In this document: piece after piece, positions 1 to 64,000 of the stretch
How positions within the stretch are numbered: the stretch's first letter is position 1
Layout: every line of letters starts with the position of its first letter
Assembly (NCBI RefSeq): GCF_964340395.1
Contig: NC_135556.1
Span: 2,382,501 to 2,446,500 of the forward strand
Length of the DNA: 64,000 bases
From: Glandiceps talaboti
Lineage: Eukaryota; Hemichordata; Enteropneusta; Spengelidae
Direction of reading: 5' to 3'
The notes under the pieces: model-generated
Databases searched by the model: none
Told to the model about the DNA's origin: nothing
The model's input: only the letters and a program-made list of their open reading frames with translations
Position numbers and translations under genes: made by a program

Positions 1-3000
1 ATAGTCTTCATGTAATGACTGTATAGTCTACATGTAATGATTGTATAGTCTACATGTAATGATTGTATAGTCTACAAGTAATGAATGTATAGTCTACATG
101 TAATGATTGTATAGTCTACAAGTAATGACTGTATAGTCTACATGTAATGATTGTATAGTCTACATGTAATGACTGTATAGTCTACAAGTAATGACTGTAT
201 AGTCTTCATGTAATGATTGTATAGTCTACATGTAATGACTGTATAGTCTACATGTAATGACTGTATAGTCTACATGTAATGATTGTATAGTCTACATGTA
301 ATGACTGTAAAGTCTACATGTAATGACTGTATAGTCTTCATGTAATGACTGTATAGTCTACATGTAATGACTGTATAGTCTACATGTAATGATTGTATAG
401 TCTACATGTAATGACTGTATAGTCTTCATGTAATGATTGTATAGTCTACATGTAATGATTGTATAGTCTACATGTAATGACTGTATAGTCTACATGTAAT
501 GACTGTATAGTCTACATGTAATGACTGTATAGTCTACATGTAATGACTGTATAGTCTACATGTAATGACTGTATAGTCTTCATGTAATGATTGTATAGTC
601 TTCATGTAATGACTGTATAGTCTTCATGTAATGACTGTATAGTCTACATGTAATGACTGTATAGTCTACATGTAATGACTGTATAGTCTACATGTAATGA
701 TTGTATAGTCTTCATGTAATGACTGTATAGTCTACATGTAATGACTGTATAGTCTTCATGTAATGATTGTATATAGTCTTCATGTAATGATTGTATAGTC
801 TACATGTAATGACTGTATAGTCTACATGTAATGACTATAGTCTACATGTAATGATTGTATAGTCTACATGTAATGATTGTATAGTCTACATGTAATGACT
901 GTATAGTCTACATGTAATGACTGTATAGTCTACATGTAATGACTGTATAGTCTACATGTAATGATTGTATAGTCTACATGTAATGACTGTATAGTCTACA
1001 TGTAATGACTGTATAGTCTACATGTAATGACTTTATAGTCTACATGTAATGATTGTATAGTCTACATGTAATGATTGTATAGTCTACATGTAATGACTGT
1101 ATAGTCTACATGTAATGACTGTATAGTCTTCATGTAATGATTGTATAGTCTACATGTAATGATTGTATAGTCTACATGTAATGACTGTATAGTCTACATG
1201 TAATGATTGTATAGTCTTCATGTAATGACTGTATAGTCTACATGTAATGACTGTATAGTCTACATGTAATGATTGTATAGTCTACATGTAATGACTGTAT
1301 AGTCTTCATGTAATGACTGTATAGTCTACATGTAATGACTGTATAGTCTACATGTAATGATTGTATAGTCTACATGTAATGATTGTATAGTCTACATGTA
1401 ATGACTGTATAGTCTACATGTAATGACTGTATAGTCTACATGTAATGACTGTATAGTCTACATGTAATGACTGTATAGTCTACATGTAATGACTGTATAG
1501 TCTACATGTAATGATTGTATAGTCTACATGTAATGACTGTATAGTCTACATGTAATGACTGTATAGTCTACATGTAATGACTGTATAGTCTACATGTAAT
1601 GACTGTATAGTCTACATGTAATGACTGTATAGTCTTCATGTAATGATTGTATAGTCTACATGTAATGACTGTATAGTCTACATGTAATGACTGTATAGTC
1701 TTCATGTAATGACTGTATAGTCTACATGTAATGACTGTATAGTCTACATGTAATGATTGTATAGTCTTCATGTAATGACTGTATAGTCTTCATGTAATGA
1801 CTGTATAGTCTACATGTAATGACTGTATAGTCTACATGTAATGATTGTATAGTCTACAAGTAATGATTGTATAGTCTACATGTAATGATTGTATAGTCTT
1901 CATGTAATGACTGTATAGTCTACAAGTAATGACTGTATAGTCTACATGTAATGACTGTATAGTCTACATGTAATGACTGTATAGTCTACATGTAATGACT
2001 GTATAGTCTACATGTAATGATTGTATAGTCTACATGTAATGATTGTATAGTCTACATGTAATGACTGTATAGTCTACATGTAATGACTGTATAGTCTTCA
2101 TGTAATGATTGTATAGTCTTCATGTAATGATTGTATAGTCTACATGTAATGACTGTATAGTCTACATGTAATGACTGTATAGTCTACATGTAATGACTGT
2201 ATAGTCTACATGTAATGACTGTATAGTCTACATGTAATGACTGTATAGTCTACATGTAATGACTGACAATGTATAGTCTACATGTAATGATTGTATAGTC
2301 TACATGTAATGACTGACAATGTATAGTCTACATGTAATGATTGTATAGTCTACATGTAATGACTGACAATGTATAGTCTACATGTAATGACTGTATAGTC
2401 TACATGTAATGACTGACAATGTATAGTCTACATGTAATGATTGTATAGTCTACATGTAATGACTGACAATGTATAGTCTACATGTAATGATTGTATAGTC
2501 TACATGTAATGACTGACAATGTATAGTCTACATGTAATGACTGTATAGTCTACATGTAATGACTGACAATGTATAGTCTACATGTAATGATTGTATAGTC
2601 TACATGTAATGACTGTATAGTCTACATGTAATGATTGTATAGTCTTCATGTAATGATTGTATAGTCTACATGTAATGATTGTATAGTCTACATGTAATGA
2701 TTGTATAGTCTACATGTAATGACTGCATAGTCTACATGTAATGACTGTATAGTCTTCATGTAATGACTGTATAGTCTACATGTAATGACTGTATTGTCTT
2801 CATGTAATGACTGTATAGTCTACATGTAATGACTGTATAGTCTACATGTAATGATTGTATAGTCTACATGTAATGATTGTATAGTCTACATGTAATGATT
2901 GTATAGTCTACATGTAATGATTGTATAGTCTACATGTAATGATTGTATAGTCTACATGTAATGATTGTATAGTCTACATGTAATGACTGCATAGTCTACA

Positions 3001-4390
3001 TGTAATGATTGTATAGTCTTCATGTAATGATTGTATAGTCTACATGTAATGATTGTATAGTCTACATGTAATGATTGTATAGTCTACATGTAATGACTGC
3101 ATAGTCTACATGTAATGACTGTATAGTCTTCATGTAATGACTGTATAGTCTACATGTAATGACTGCATAGTCTACATGTAATGACTGCATAGTCTACATG
3201 TAATGACTGTATAGTCTTCATGTAATGACTGTATAGTCTTCATGTAATGACTGTATAGTCTTCATGTAATGATTGTATAGTCTACATGTAATGACTGTAT
3301 AGTCTACATGTAATGATTGTATAGTCTACATGTAATGATTGTACAGTCTACATGTAATGACTGTATAGTCTACATGTAATGATTGTATAGTCTTCATGTA
3401 ATGACTGTATAGTCTACATGTAATGATTGTATAGTCTACATGTAATGATTGTATAGTCTACATGTAATGATTGTATAGTCTACATGTAATGACTGTATAG
3501 TCTACATGTAATGACTGTATAGTCTACATGTAATGACTGTATAGTCTACATGTAATGATTGTATAGTCTACATGTAATGACTGTATAGTCTACATGTAAT
3601 GACTGTATAGTCTACATGTAATGATTGTATAGTCTACATGTAATGACTGTATAGTCTACATGTAATGATTGTATAGTCTACATGTAATGACTGTATAGTC
3701 TTCATGTAATGACTGTATAGTCTACATGTAATGACTGTATAGTCTACATGTAATGACTGTATAGTCTACATGTAATGACTGTATAGTCTACATGTAATGA
3801 CTGTATAGTCTACATGTAATGACTGTATAGTCTACATGTAATGATTGTATAGTCTACATGTAATGACTGTATAGTCTACATGTAATGACTGTATAGTCTA
3901 CATGTAATGACTGTATAGTCTACATGTAATGATTGTATAGTCTACATGTAATGACTGTATAGTCTACATGTAATGATTGTATAGTCTACATGTAATGACT
4001 GTATAGTCTACATGTAATGATTGTATAGTCTACATGTAATGATTGTATAGTCTACATGTAATGACTGTATAGTCTACATGTAATGACTGTATAGTCTTCA
4101 TGTAATGATTGTATAGTCTACATGTAATGATTGTATAGTCTACATGTAATGACTGTATAGTCTACATGTAATGACTGTATAGTCTACATGTAATGATTGT
4201 ATAGTCTACATGTAATGACTGTATAGTCTACATGTAATGACTGTATAGTCTTCATGTAATGAATGCATAGTCTACATGTAATGATTGTATAGTCTACAAG
4301 TAATGATTGTATTATAGTCGTCATGTAATGACTGCATAGTCTACATGTAATGATGTAATGGTTGTATAGTCGTCATGTAATGGTCTGGCG
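1..4390. repeat. 22-bp minisatellite, about 200 copies
   Basis: The unit is TGTATAGTCTACATGTAATG plus two bases. Nearly all variation is at two positions: GACTG versus GATTG, and TCTACATG versus TCTTCATG. Around 2265-2580 an expanded unit carrying GACTGACAATG alternates with plain units, a local higher-order pattern. Copies degrade between 4300 and 4390. The array runs off the left edge of the window, so its full length is unknown. It lies beyond the STIM stop codon. Confidence 0.98.
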
Positions 4391-5323
4391 ACATAAAAAT
4401 AACCAGTGTAAAAGTTTTCACACATTTCATACACAGCAAGTGAAGTTTATATCACATGATCCAACAATAAGCAACCTTCATCAGTGACACAACATCATGT
4501 GATTACCATGTGATCACTATGTTATGATCATGTGATTACCATGTGATCACTAAGTGATGATCATGTGATTGCCTTTTCAACACGTCAAAAAGACAGCAAA
4601 GTACAAGGGGCTTGAAATTGGCCATATTTGTTTCCACATTTTTGTTTTTTGTGTAATGTTTACTTTCTTTTTTTATTTACAAAGATTTGTTTTTGTTTCC
4701 TTTTCTTTTATCGCTTTTTAAAAATATCTTCTCCATACAAGGTGCCATGTAATAAACTAATGATTTGAAAAGTTGGTGTGTTTTTTCCTTTCCTTTTGCT
4801 GGTTTTAATAAACCAGCTTTACTATGACTACCTTACTGAGTTAGTTCTACTGAGCACCCTTAACTGGTGAACCTCCAAACCACTGACCCTTCCTCAGTTC
4901 CACTCACCATGGCTTTCAATGTACCATGTAGTAGAACCAGATATTCTGGGCTTGGCATCTATTAGAAAACAAGGTGTAGGTTAATACCATGTTAAGTACA
5001 GTGTATTTGAAGGATTTCAAACCACCTTGAGAGTATTGCTACTTTCTAAAAAAACCCACCTTTTTAAGCTGCAGCTATTTCTTGCTATTACATGTATTAT
5101 AGATAGAATCAATGAAAGCTTTGTGGGCAGAGTTTGAAGTGATACAAATGCTTGCACGGAGTCTTTGGTTTACATTGACGAGGTGAATCAGCTTATTCAA
5201 GCAATAAGATTTTGTACAAAGTGAAGACAAATATCAGTTGTCAGTCAAATTGTTGACAAAATTAAAATCAACATGATGTATGCAAAAGTAATATGTGATA
5301 TACTATCAAGGGTTGTATACATA
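4391..5323. other. Intergenic, no gene seen
   Basis: AT-rich sequence without a credible ORF. At 4494-4570 there are three imperfect copies of a 33-bp segment rich in ATCATGTGAT and CATGTGATCA palindromic words. A T-rich tract lies at 4640-4720. Confidence 0.6.
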
Positions 5324-5573
5324 GAAGAGCAGAGCAGAGGAGAGGAGAGGAGAGGAGAGGAGAGAAGGGAAGGGAGAGGAGAGGAGGAGGGAGGAGAGGA
5401 GATGAGAGGAGAGGAGAGGGGAGGAGAGGAGATGAGAGGAGAGGAGGGAAAGGGGGAGGAGAGGAAAGGAGAGATGAGAGGGGTGGGGTGGGGAGGGGAG
5501 GAGAGAGGAGAGGGGAGGGGAAGGGAAGAGAGGAGAGGAAGAGAATGGGAAGTAAAGAGAAGGGAAGAGAAGT
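5324..5573 (+). repeat. 250-bp purine tract (GGAGA)n
   Basis: An almost unbroken run of G and A on the plus strand, built from GGAGA and GGAAG words, with only a few T interruptions (GATGAGAGG, GGGGTGGGGTGGGG). It can be read as a Glu/Gly/Arg ORF, which reflects composition rather than a gene. Tracts like this can form triplex (H-DNA) and, where G-rich, quadruplex structures. Confidence 0.95.
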
Positions 5574-5639
5574 GCGATAACGAAATTTTGGTTTTAAAAT
5601 GACATTTTCACACTACAGCAGGCATATAGCTGAGCAGCT

Positions 5640-6570
5640 TTATATGGCACAGTGGTGTGATTGTAAGCTTATTATGTGGTTGCTACTAGTATATCACAGT
5701 GGTGTAACCATACACTTTACACATGGTTGCTACTAGTATAGCACAGTGGTGTAACCATACACTTTACACATGGTTGATACTAGTATAGCACAGTGGTGTA
5801 ACCATACACTTTACACATGGTTGCTACTAGTATAGCACAGTGGTGTAACCATACACTTATATGGCACAGTGGTGTGATTGTAAGCTTATTATGTGGTTGC
5901 TACTAGTATAGCACAGTGGTGTAACCATACACTTTACACATGGTTGCTACTAGTATAGCACAGTGGTGTAACCATACACTTATATGGCACAGTGGTGTGA
6001 TTGTAAGCTTATTATGTGGTTGCTACTAGTATAGCACAGTGGTGTAACCATACACTTTACACATGGTTGCTACTAGCATAGCACAGTGGTGTAACCATAC
6101 ACTTTACACATGGTTGATACTAGTATAGCACAGTGGTGTAACCATACACTTTACACATGGTTGCTACTAGTATAGCACAGTGGTGTAACCATACACTTAT
6201 ATGGCACAGCGGTGTGATTGTAAGCTTATTATGTGGTTGCTACTAGTATATCACAGTGGTGTAACCATACACTTCACACATGGTTGCTACTAGTATAGCA
6301 CAGTGGTGTAACCATACACTTATATGGCACAGCGGTGTGATTGTAAGCTTTTTATGTGGTTGCTACTAGTATAGCACAGTGGTGTAACCATACACTTTAC
6401 ACATGGTTGCTACTAGTATAATAGCACAGTGGTGTAACCATACACTTTACACATGGTTGCTACTAGTATAGTACAGTGGTGTAACCATACACTTTACACA
6501 TGGTTGCTACTAGTATAGCACAGTGGTATAACCATACACTTTACACATGGTTGCTACTAGTATAGCAGTG
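5640..6570. repeat. 47-bp minisatellite with interspersed longer variant
   Basis: The base unit contains CACAGTGGTGTAACCATACA and GGTTGCTACTAGTATAG. A second unit type with ATGGCACAGTGGTGTGATTG and AAGCTTATTATGTGG appears at 5640, 5860, 5980, 6195 and 6320, so base and long units form a composite pattern. The array lies downstream of STIM. Confidence 0.95.
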
Positions 6571-9005
6571 TTATTTTATAAATGACTGTATATGTCTATA
6601 TGTATGTTTCATATGGTGATTGATATGTTGTGATGCTAAATAACCCAAAGATGACAGACAAAACTGACAATCATTTTGACATGGCAAGTTATGCAAACAG
6701 CATAATTATATATAAATGTTACATTTGCTGACAACATAGGGTGATTGTTGTAGTGCTTGTCCAGTCAAAACCATGTTGACAAATAAAACAACATTAGAAA
6801 CTTACATTCATCTTTTCACAACACATGAAGCACACATATTTCAATTTCTCTATGATATGGTGTGCTAGGTATATTTGGCAGTGGTGTAGCTCTCCTTCCC
6901 AGGCCTAGATGATAACATGGTATGCTTGGCGTATTGGACAGTGCTGTAGCTTTTGTTCCATGGCCCAGATGAGGGTTTCAACATTTGAAGTTTTGGTTCT
7001 TTGGCCAATACATTTCCTGGTAGTATGATAGCTACCAACAATCAGCAATGGGAACGATGGTAGAATAGTGGCATTGACAGCTGATTCTCTTTGCCTCAAA
7101 TATTGACACAATTATTTTTCATGTGTCGCACACTGTTTAACAAATATACAATTATATTTGGTTTCTGTCTACAGAAGGTGGACGAAAGCATCAAGACTTT
7201 CTTAAGCTATATGGTATTACAGTGATAGCAAAAGTGCAGCCACCACTTTTAATTTGCTGTGTCAAAAAATTAGTTGGAAGTGTTTATGACATGTGATAAT
7301 AAACCTTGAAGAAGTATTGTCAGATGTGTGAGTTCTACTCATAGTCCCAGTGTTATGTTTGCTATGAAATACAAATGATATGACCCACTATGTTGAACAT
7401 CTCTGAAGTTTGACGTATGTGATAGTGTTTTATGATGACATACAATGACCAAAATATTGTACACCTGTGTTAAGTACTGAATATCTCAATGTCTTGAGAT
7501 GTAAATGTAGTGGACACAACACAAAATAAATAGTAATGATGACAATAAAATATCATGTTTCAAGTATGTACAGTTATTATAGTGTTGTGGCAGTGCTCAT
7601 TGGGGACTAATAAAAGACTTGGTATACTGTATGAGGGATATTCACATATTGGGTTATAGTGCCAAAATGCACTGAAATGTTATGGGGTTTATAGTATTAA
7701 ACTGAAGGGGAGATTGAATGTGCAATGACATGATATGGATGTTTGCATGGTAAATGGAATGGTGTCTCACTGAATGGACTATAGATAGAGTAGTGCAGAA
7801 AAGTGTGAAATGGGGAGTAAACATCACATTGACATCAACATATGATTGACATAGTAGTGCAGAAAAGTGTGAAATGGGGAGTAAACATCAGACTGACATC
7901 AACATATGATTGTAACAATTTGAGGTGTATTACAAATCCAAATTTCAAGATATTTTACATTTCAATATTAATTTGATAAACATAGTGTGCTACAGACTCT
8001 GTTAGTATAAAGAATATTCAGGTGACAAAAGACAAAAATACCTTTAAATGTGCCTAATTCTGGTAAAAGCTTCTATTCAAAACCTAATATACCAGTCTAT
8101 TGATTCTGAATTTAATTTCAAGTAAGATATAACCAGTTATTATTGTTTCTGGATCTAGATTCAATTTGGCATTTGGAGAATCAGATTTAACTTTAACCGC
8201 ATTTTGTGAAGGAAAGAGATAAGAGTATGGCAGTGGAAAAGCCAAAGAATTGTTAATAGTTCATGGTAGTGTAGTAAGGGTAAAACATTGTTCTAGGAGC
8301 AAATGTCAAATCCTAACCTGCTATCAAATGCACAGTATATTACATATTTTACAGATTATAAAAATAATATGCTTTTATTAAAACATTGTCTTTACAGCTG
8401 TCAATCTATGAAAATGTCAAACTTGTTACTCTTTGAAAAAGTAAACATTTCTGTTATCTTGCATATTTCAGTTACATACATTAAAACGACAAATTTTGTA
8501 ATCAAATATATTATCGCACCAAATTTACAAGCACCAATACTCTTTTAATACCCAGGTTTTGCCTACACCTTCTAAACTGCTGACTCAGCAAGTAGCATTA
8601 AAATGAGAATGGCCTAAAAATTGTTCATATTAATACATCTTCATACTTTCAATTTTTAATGTTTTCTTTGAAATGAAGTAGTAAGAATGGTAGGTGAAAC
8701 ATAAAATGACTAACATTTAGTACAAATACTAGACTTTGATTTGATAATGTGTTGATTAAAATTGGGATATTGAAAATGAAACAAGGAACAATCATATTCC
8801 TGTCTCAAGATAAGCTATGAAAATGTGAAATGATTCCAACCCATGTGAAAGTCACATGATCACCACCTGATACAAACAATTGATAACAGCATGGCTGCAG
8901 TGGAATACAGATGGGGTTTATGGGTAAATTGTGGTCACACTCACTCAACAAAAAGCAGTTGCTACATAGTGATATGGGGGCAGTCATTACATTATTCTAC
9001 ATTCA
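6571..9005. other. Region 3' of the STIM stop; no gene recognised
   Basis: AT-rich, with only short chance ORFs. Two tandem copies of a segment of about 58 bp occur at 7791-7848 and 7855-7913 (offset 64). A minus-strand AATAAA at 8374-8379 could serve STIM and would give a 3' UTR of about 0.6 kb; nothing else confirms it. Confidence 0.5.
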
Positions 9006-62786
<53,781 letters not shown>

Positions 62787-63685
62787 GACACATGTTTACA
62801 AACCACACACAGACATTGGCCATATATGTATATACAGTAGTATGTACAGTATATGTTGTCTGGTGTGTAACATATGTATAAGGGACACTTCGATACACCC
62901 AATAACTGCCACCCTGTACTCTAACTGCCAGGGTAGTTTTATTATTCACTGCAAATATTAAGTATACATGTATCTAGTCGGAAAATATTCATAATATTCT
63001 TTCAATTTGCATTACATAAAAAAAAAACATTTGAAATATACTGGTAGTTTCCTTGTAGTAGTTGTAGAACACCTGATTATGTTATATTTTTCAGAGATAA
63101 AAAGGTGTATTGGCTAAGTTAGTGAAATTACCTAGTACAATTTGAACAATATGGAAGGTGAAATTAGGAGATGTAAAATTTTAATTTGTTCATGTACATA
63201 TATCTAATCATGTATCTACAAAGAACCTTGAAAAGGCACTTGGACTGTCCTCTATCTCTCTCTTTTTTCAAATAGAGAGCATATTGTGTACCTGTATAAA
63301 TAACTTTCATTTCCGTTTCTAGACTTGCATCTAAAAATCTACCACTCAGATTAATAATGGTGGTATCTTAACCATGACAACAAGTGATACTAACCCTTAT
63401 TCTCTAATTTGTCTCATGAATATTACACTCTATTTAAAGTCAAAAAATAATTAGTCATTTTATTATGCCTTTTCTTTTACAAACTTTACATGTACCTGAC
63501 TTTGCACAATTATACATACAAAATATGTGCATGTACAGCAAATTATACTCTCTGTATAAAACAATCAAAATACTAAAATATCGGATGAACATATGTCCCT
63601 TGCACTTGAAACTGAAAAAACATACACTTGCATGAACACAAGTGCTGAAGTAAATGTATATAATACAAAGCCCACACATGTGCAC

Positions 63686-63723
<38 letters not shown>

Positions 63724-64000
63724 ACACACAAATTTCAAATTATATTTTCTGAAAATAGACAGAAAATACACTCACAATTAAATACAGATTCAAAAGAAGG
63801 AGAGGGATTAATGTGATTGGTCTTATGTAAATACAAATTATAGAAATAATATTTTCCCTTTTAGTTTTATAGCTTTAGGTAAAAATATCGAAACCTTGTA
63901 CATTGCAATATTTCAAAGAAGATCTGAAAACTTAGTCCTAGTTGTGCATGCATTCATTGGGAGGGTAACTGTTGTACACCACTGTAGTTTATGTTGTGCA
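62787..64000 (-). promoter_or_regulatory. STIM: Region upstream of the STIM start codon
   Basis: The sequence preceding the ATG should hold the 5' UTR and possibly the promoter or a 5' intron. I see no CpG-rich segment and no convincing TATA box at a sensible distance. A (CA)n tract lies at 63691-63729. The call rests on position only. Confidence 0.3.
63691..63729 (+). repeat. (CA)n microsatellite
   Basis: About 19 CA dinucleotides with one TA interruption. It produces chance Val/Cys-rich ORFs on the minus strand. Confidence 0.95.

Overview
This is animal nuclear DNA. It is AT-rich, has GT-AG introns and is crowded with minisatellites, (CA)n tracts, retroelements and palindromic TACATGTA-type words. 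The coding signal and the transposon set (DIRS/Ngaro-like, Penelope-like, tRNA-derived SINE, foldback elements) fit a marine invertebrate such as a mollusc, hemichordate, lancelet or relative. I cannot name the species.

One host gene fills most of the window. It lies on the minus strand from about 62.8 kb down to about 9.0 kb and encodes a STIM protein, the ER calcium sensor that activates Orai channels. I reconstructed ten coding exons (62577-62786, 46695-46809, 30397-30508, 24780-24892, 22112-22286, 21280-21457, 17751-17921, 17153-17253, 15910-16085, 9006-9130). They join with GT-AG introns in consistent phase to give 491 codons plus a stop: signal peptide, EF-hand, SAM domain, one membrane segment, CC1 and the CAD/SOAR region. 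The last exon is the least certain.

The introns are unusual. About 40% of the window is minisatellite, in some fifteen arrays with unit lengths of 22-60 bp, and many lie against exon edges. In intron 1 and intron 9 the array starts at the authentic 5' splice site, and every unit carries a copy of a donor-like sequence. Exon 4 has an old, decayed duplication of its donor region. Several other intronic arrays have GTAAGT or GTAAGG once per unit in the sense direction. The window therefore holds well over a hundred donor-like sites in one pre-mRNA, which is the main result here.

Mobile elements by region: a compact tyrosine-recombinase retrotransposon in intron 2 (37368-41042) with an RT-RNase H ORF, a recombinase ORF and Ngaro-style split direct repeats; a 983-bp element with CAGTG termini and a zinc-finger ORF inside a minisatellite unit in intron 6 (18029-19011); a broken Penelope-like RT in intron 1 (56601-58310), itself interrupted by a non-autonomous repeat; several copies of that repeat at 51.9-54.3 kb; a family of retroposon-like sequences with (CA)n tails; a tRNA-derived SINE (35333-35612); and foldback elements at 9943, 10573 and 42000. 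The first 9 kb, downstream of the STIM stop codon, contain a 4.4-kb 22-bp satellite, a purine tract and a 47-bp array, with no recognisable gene.
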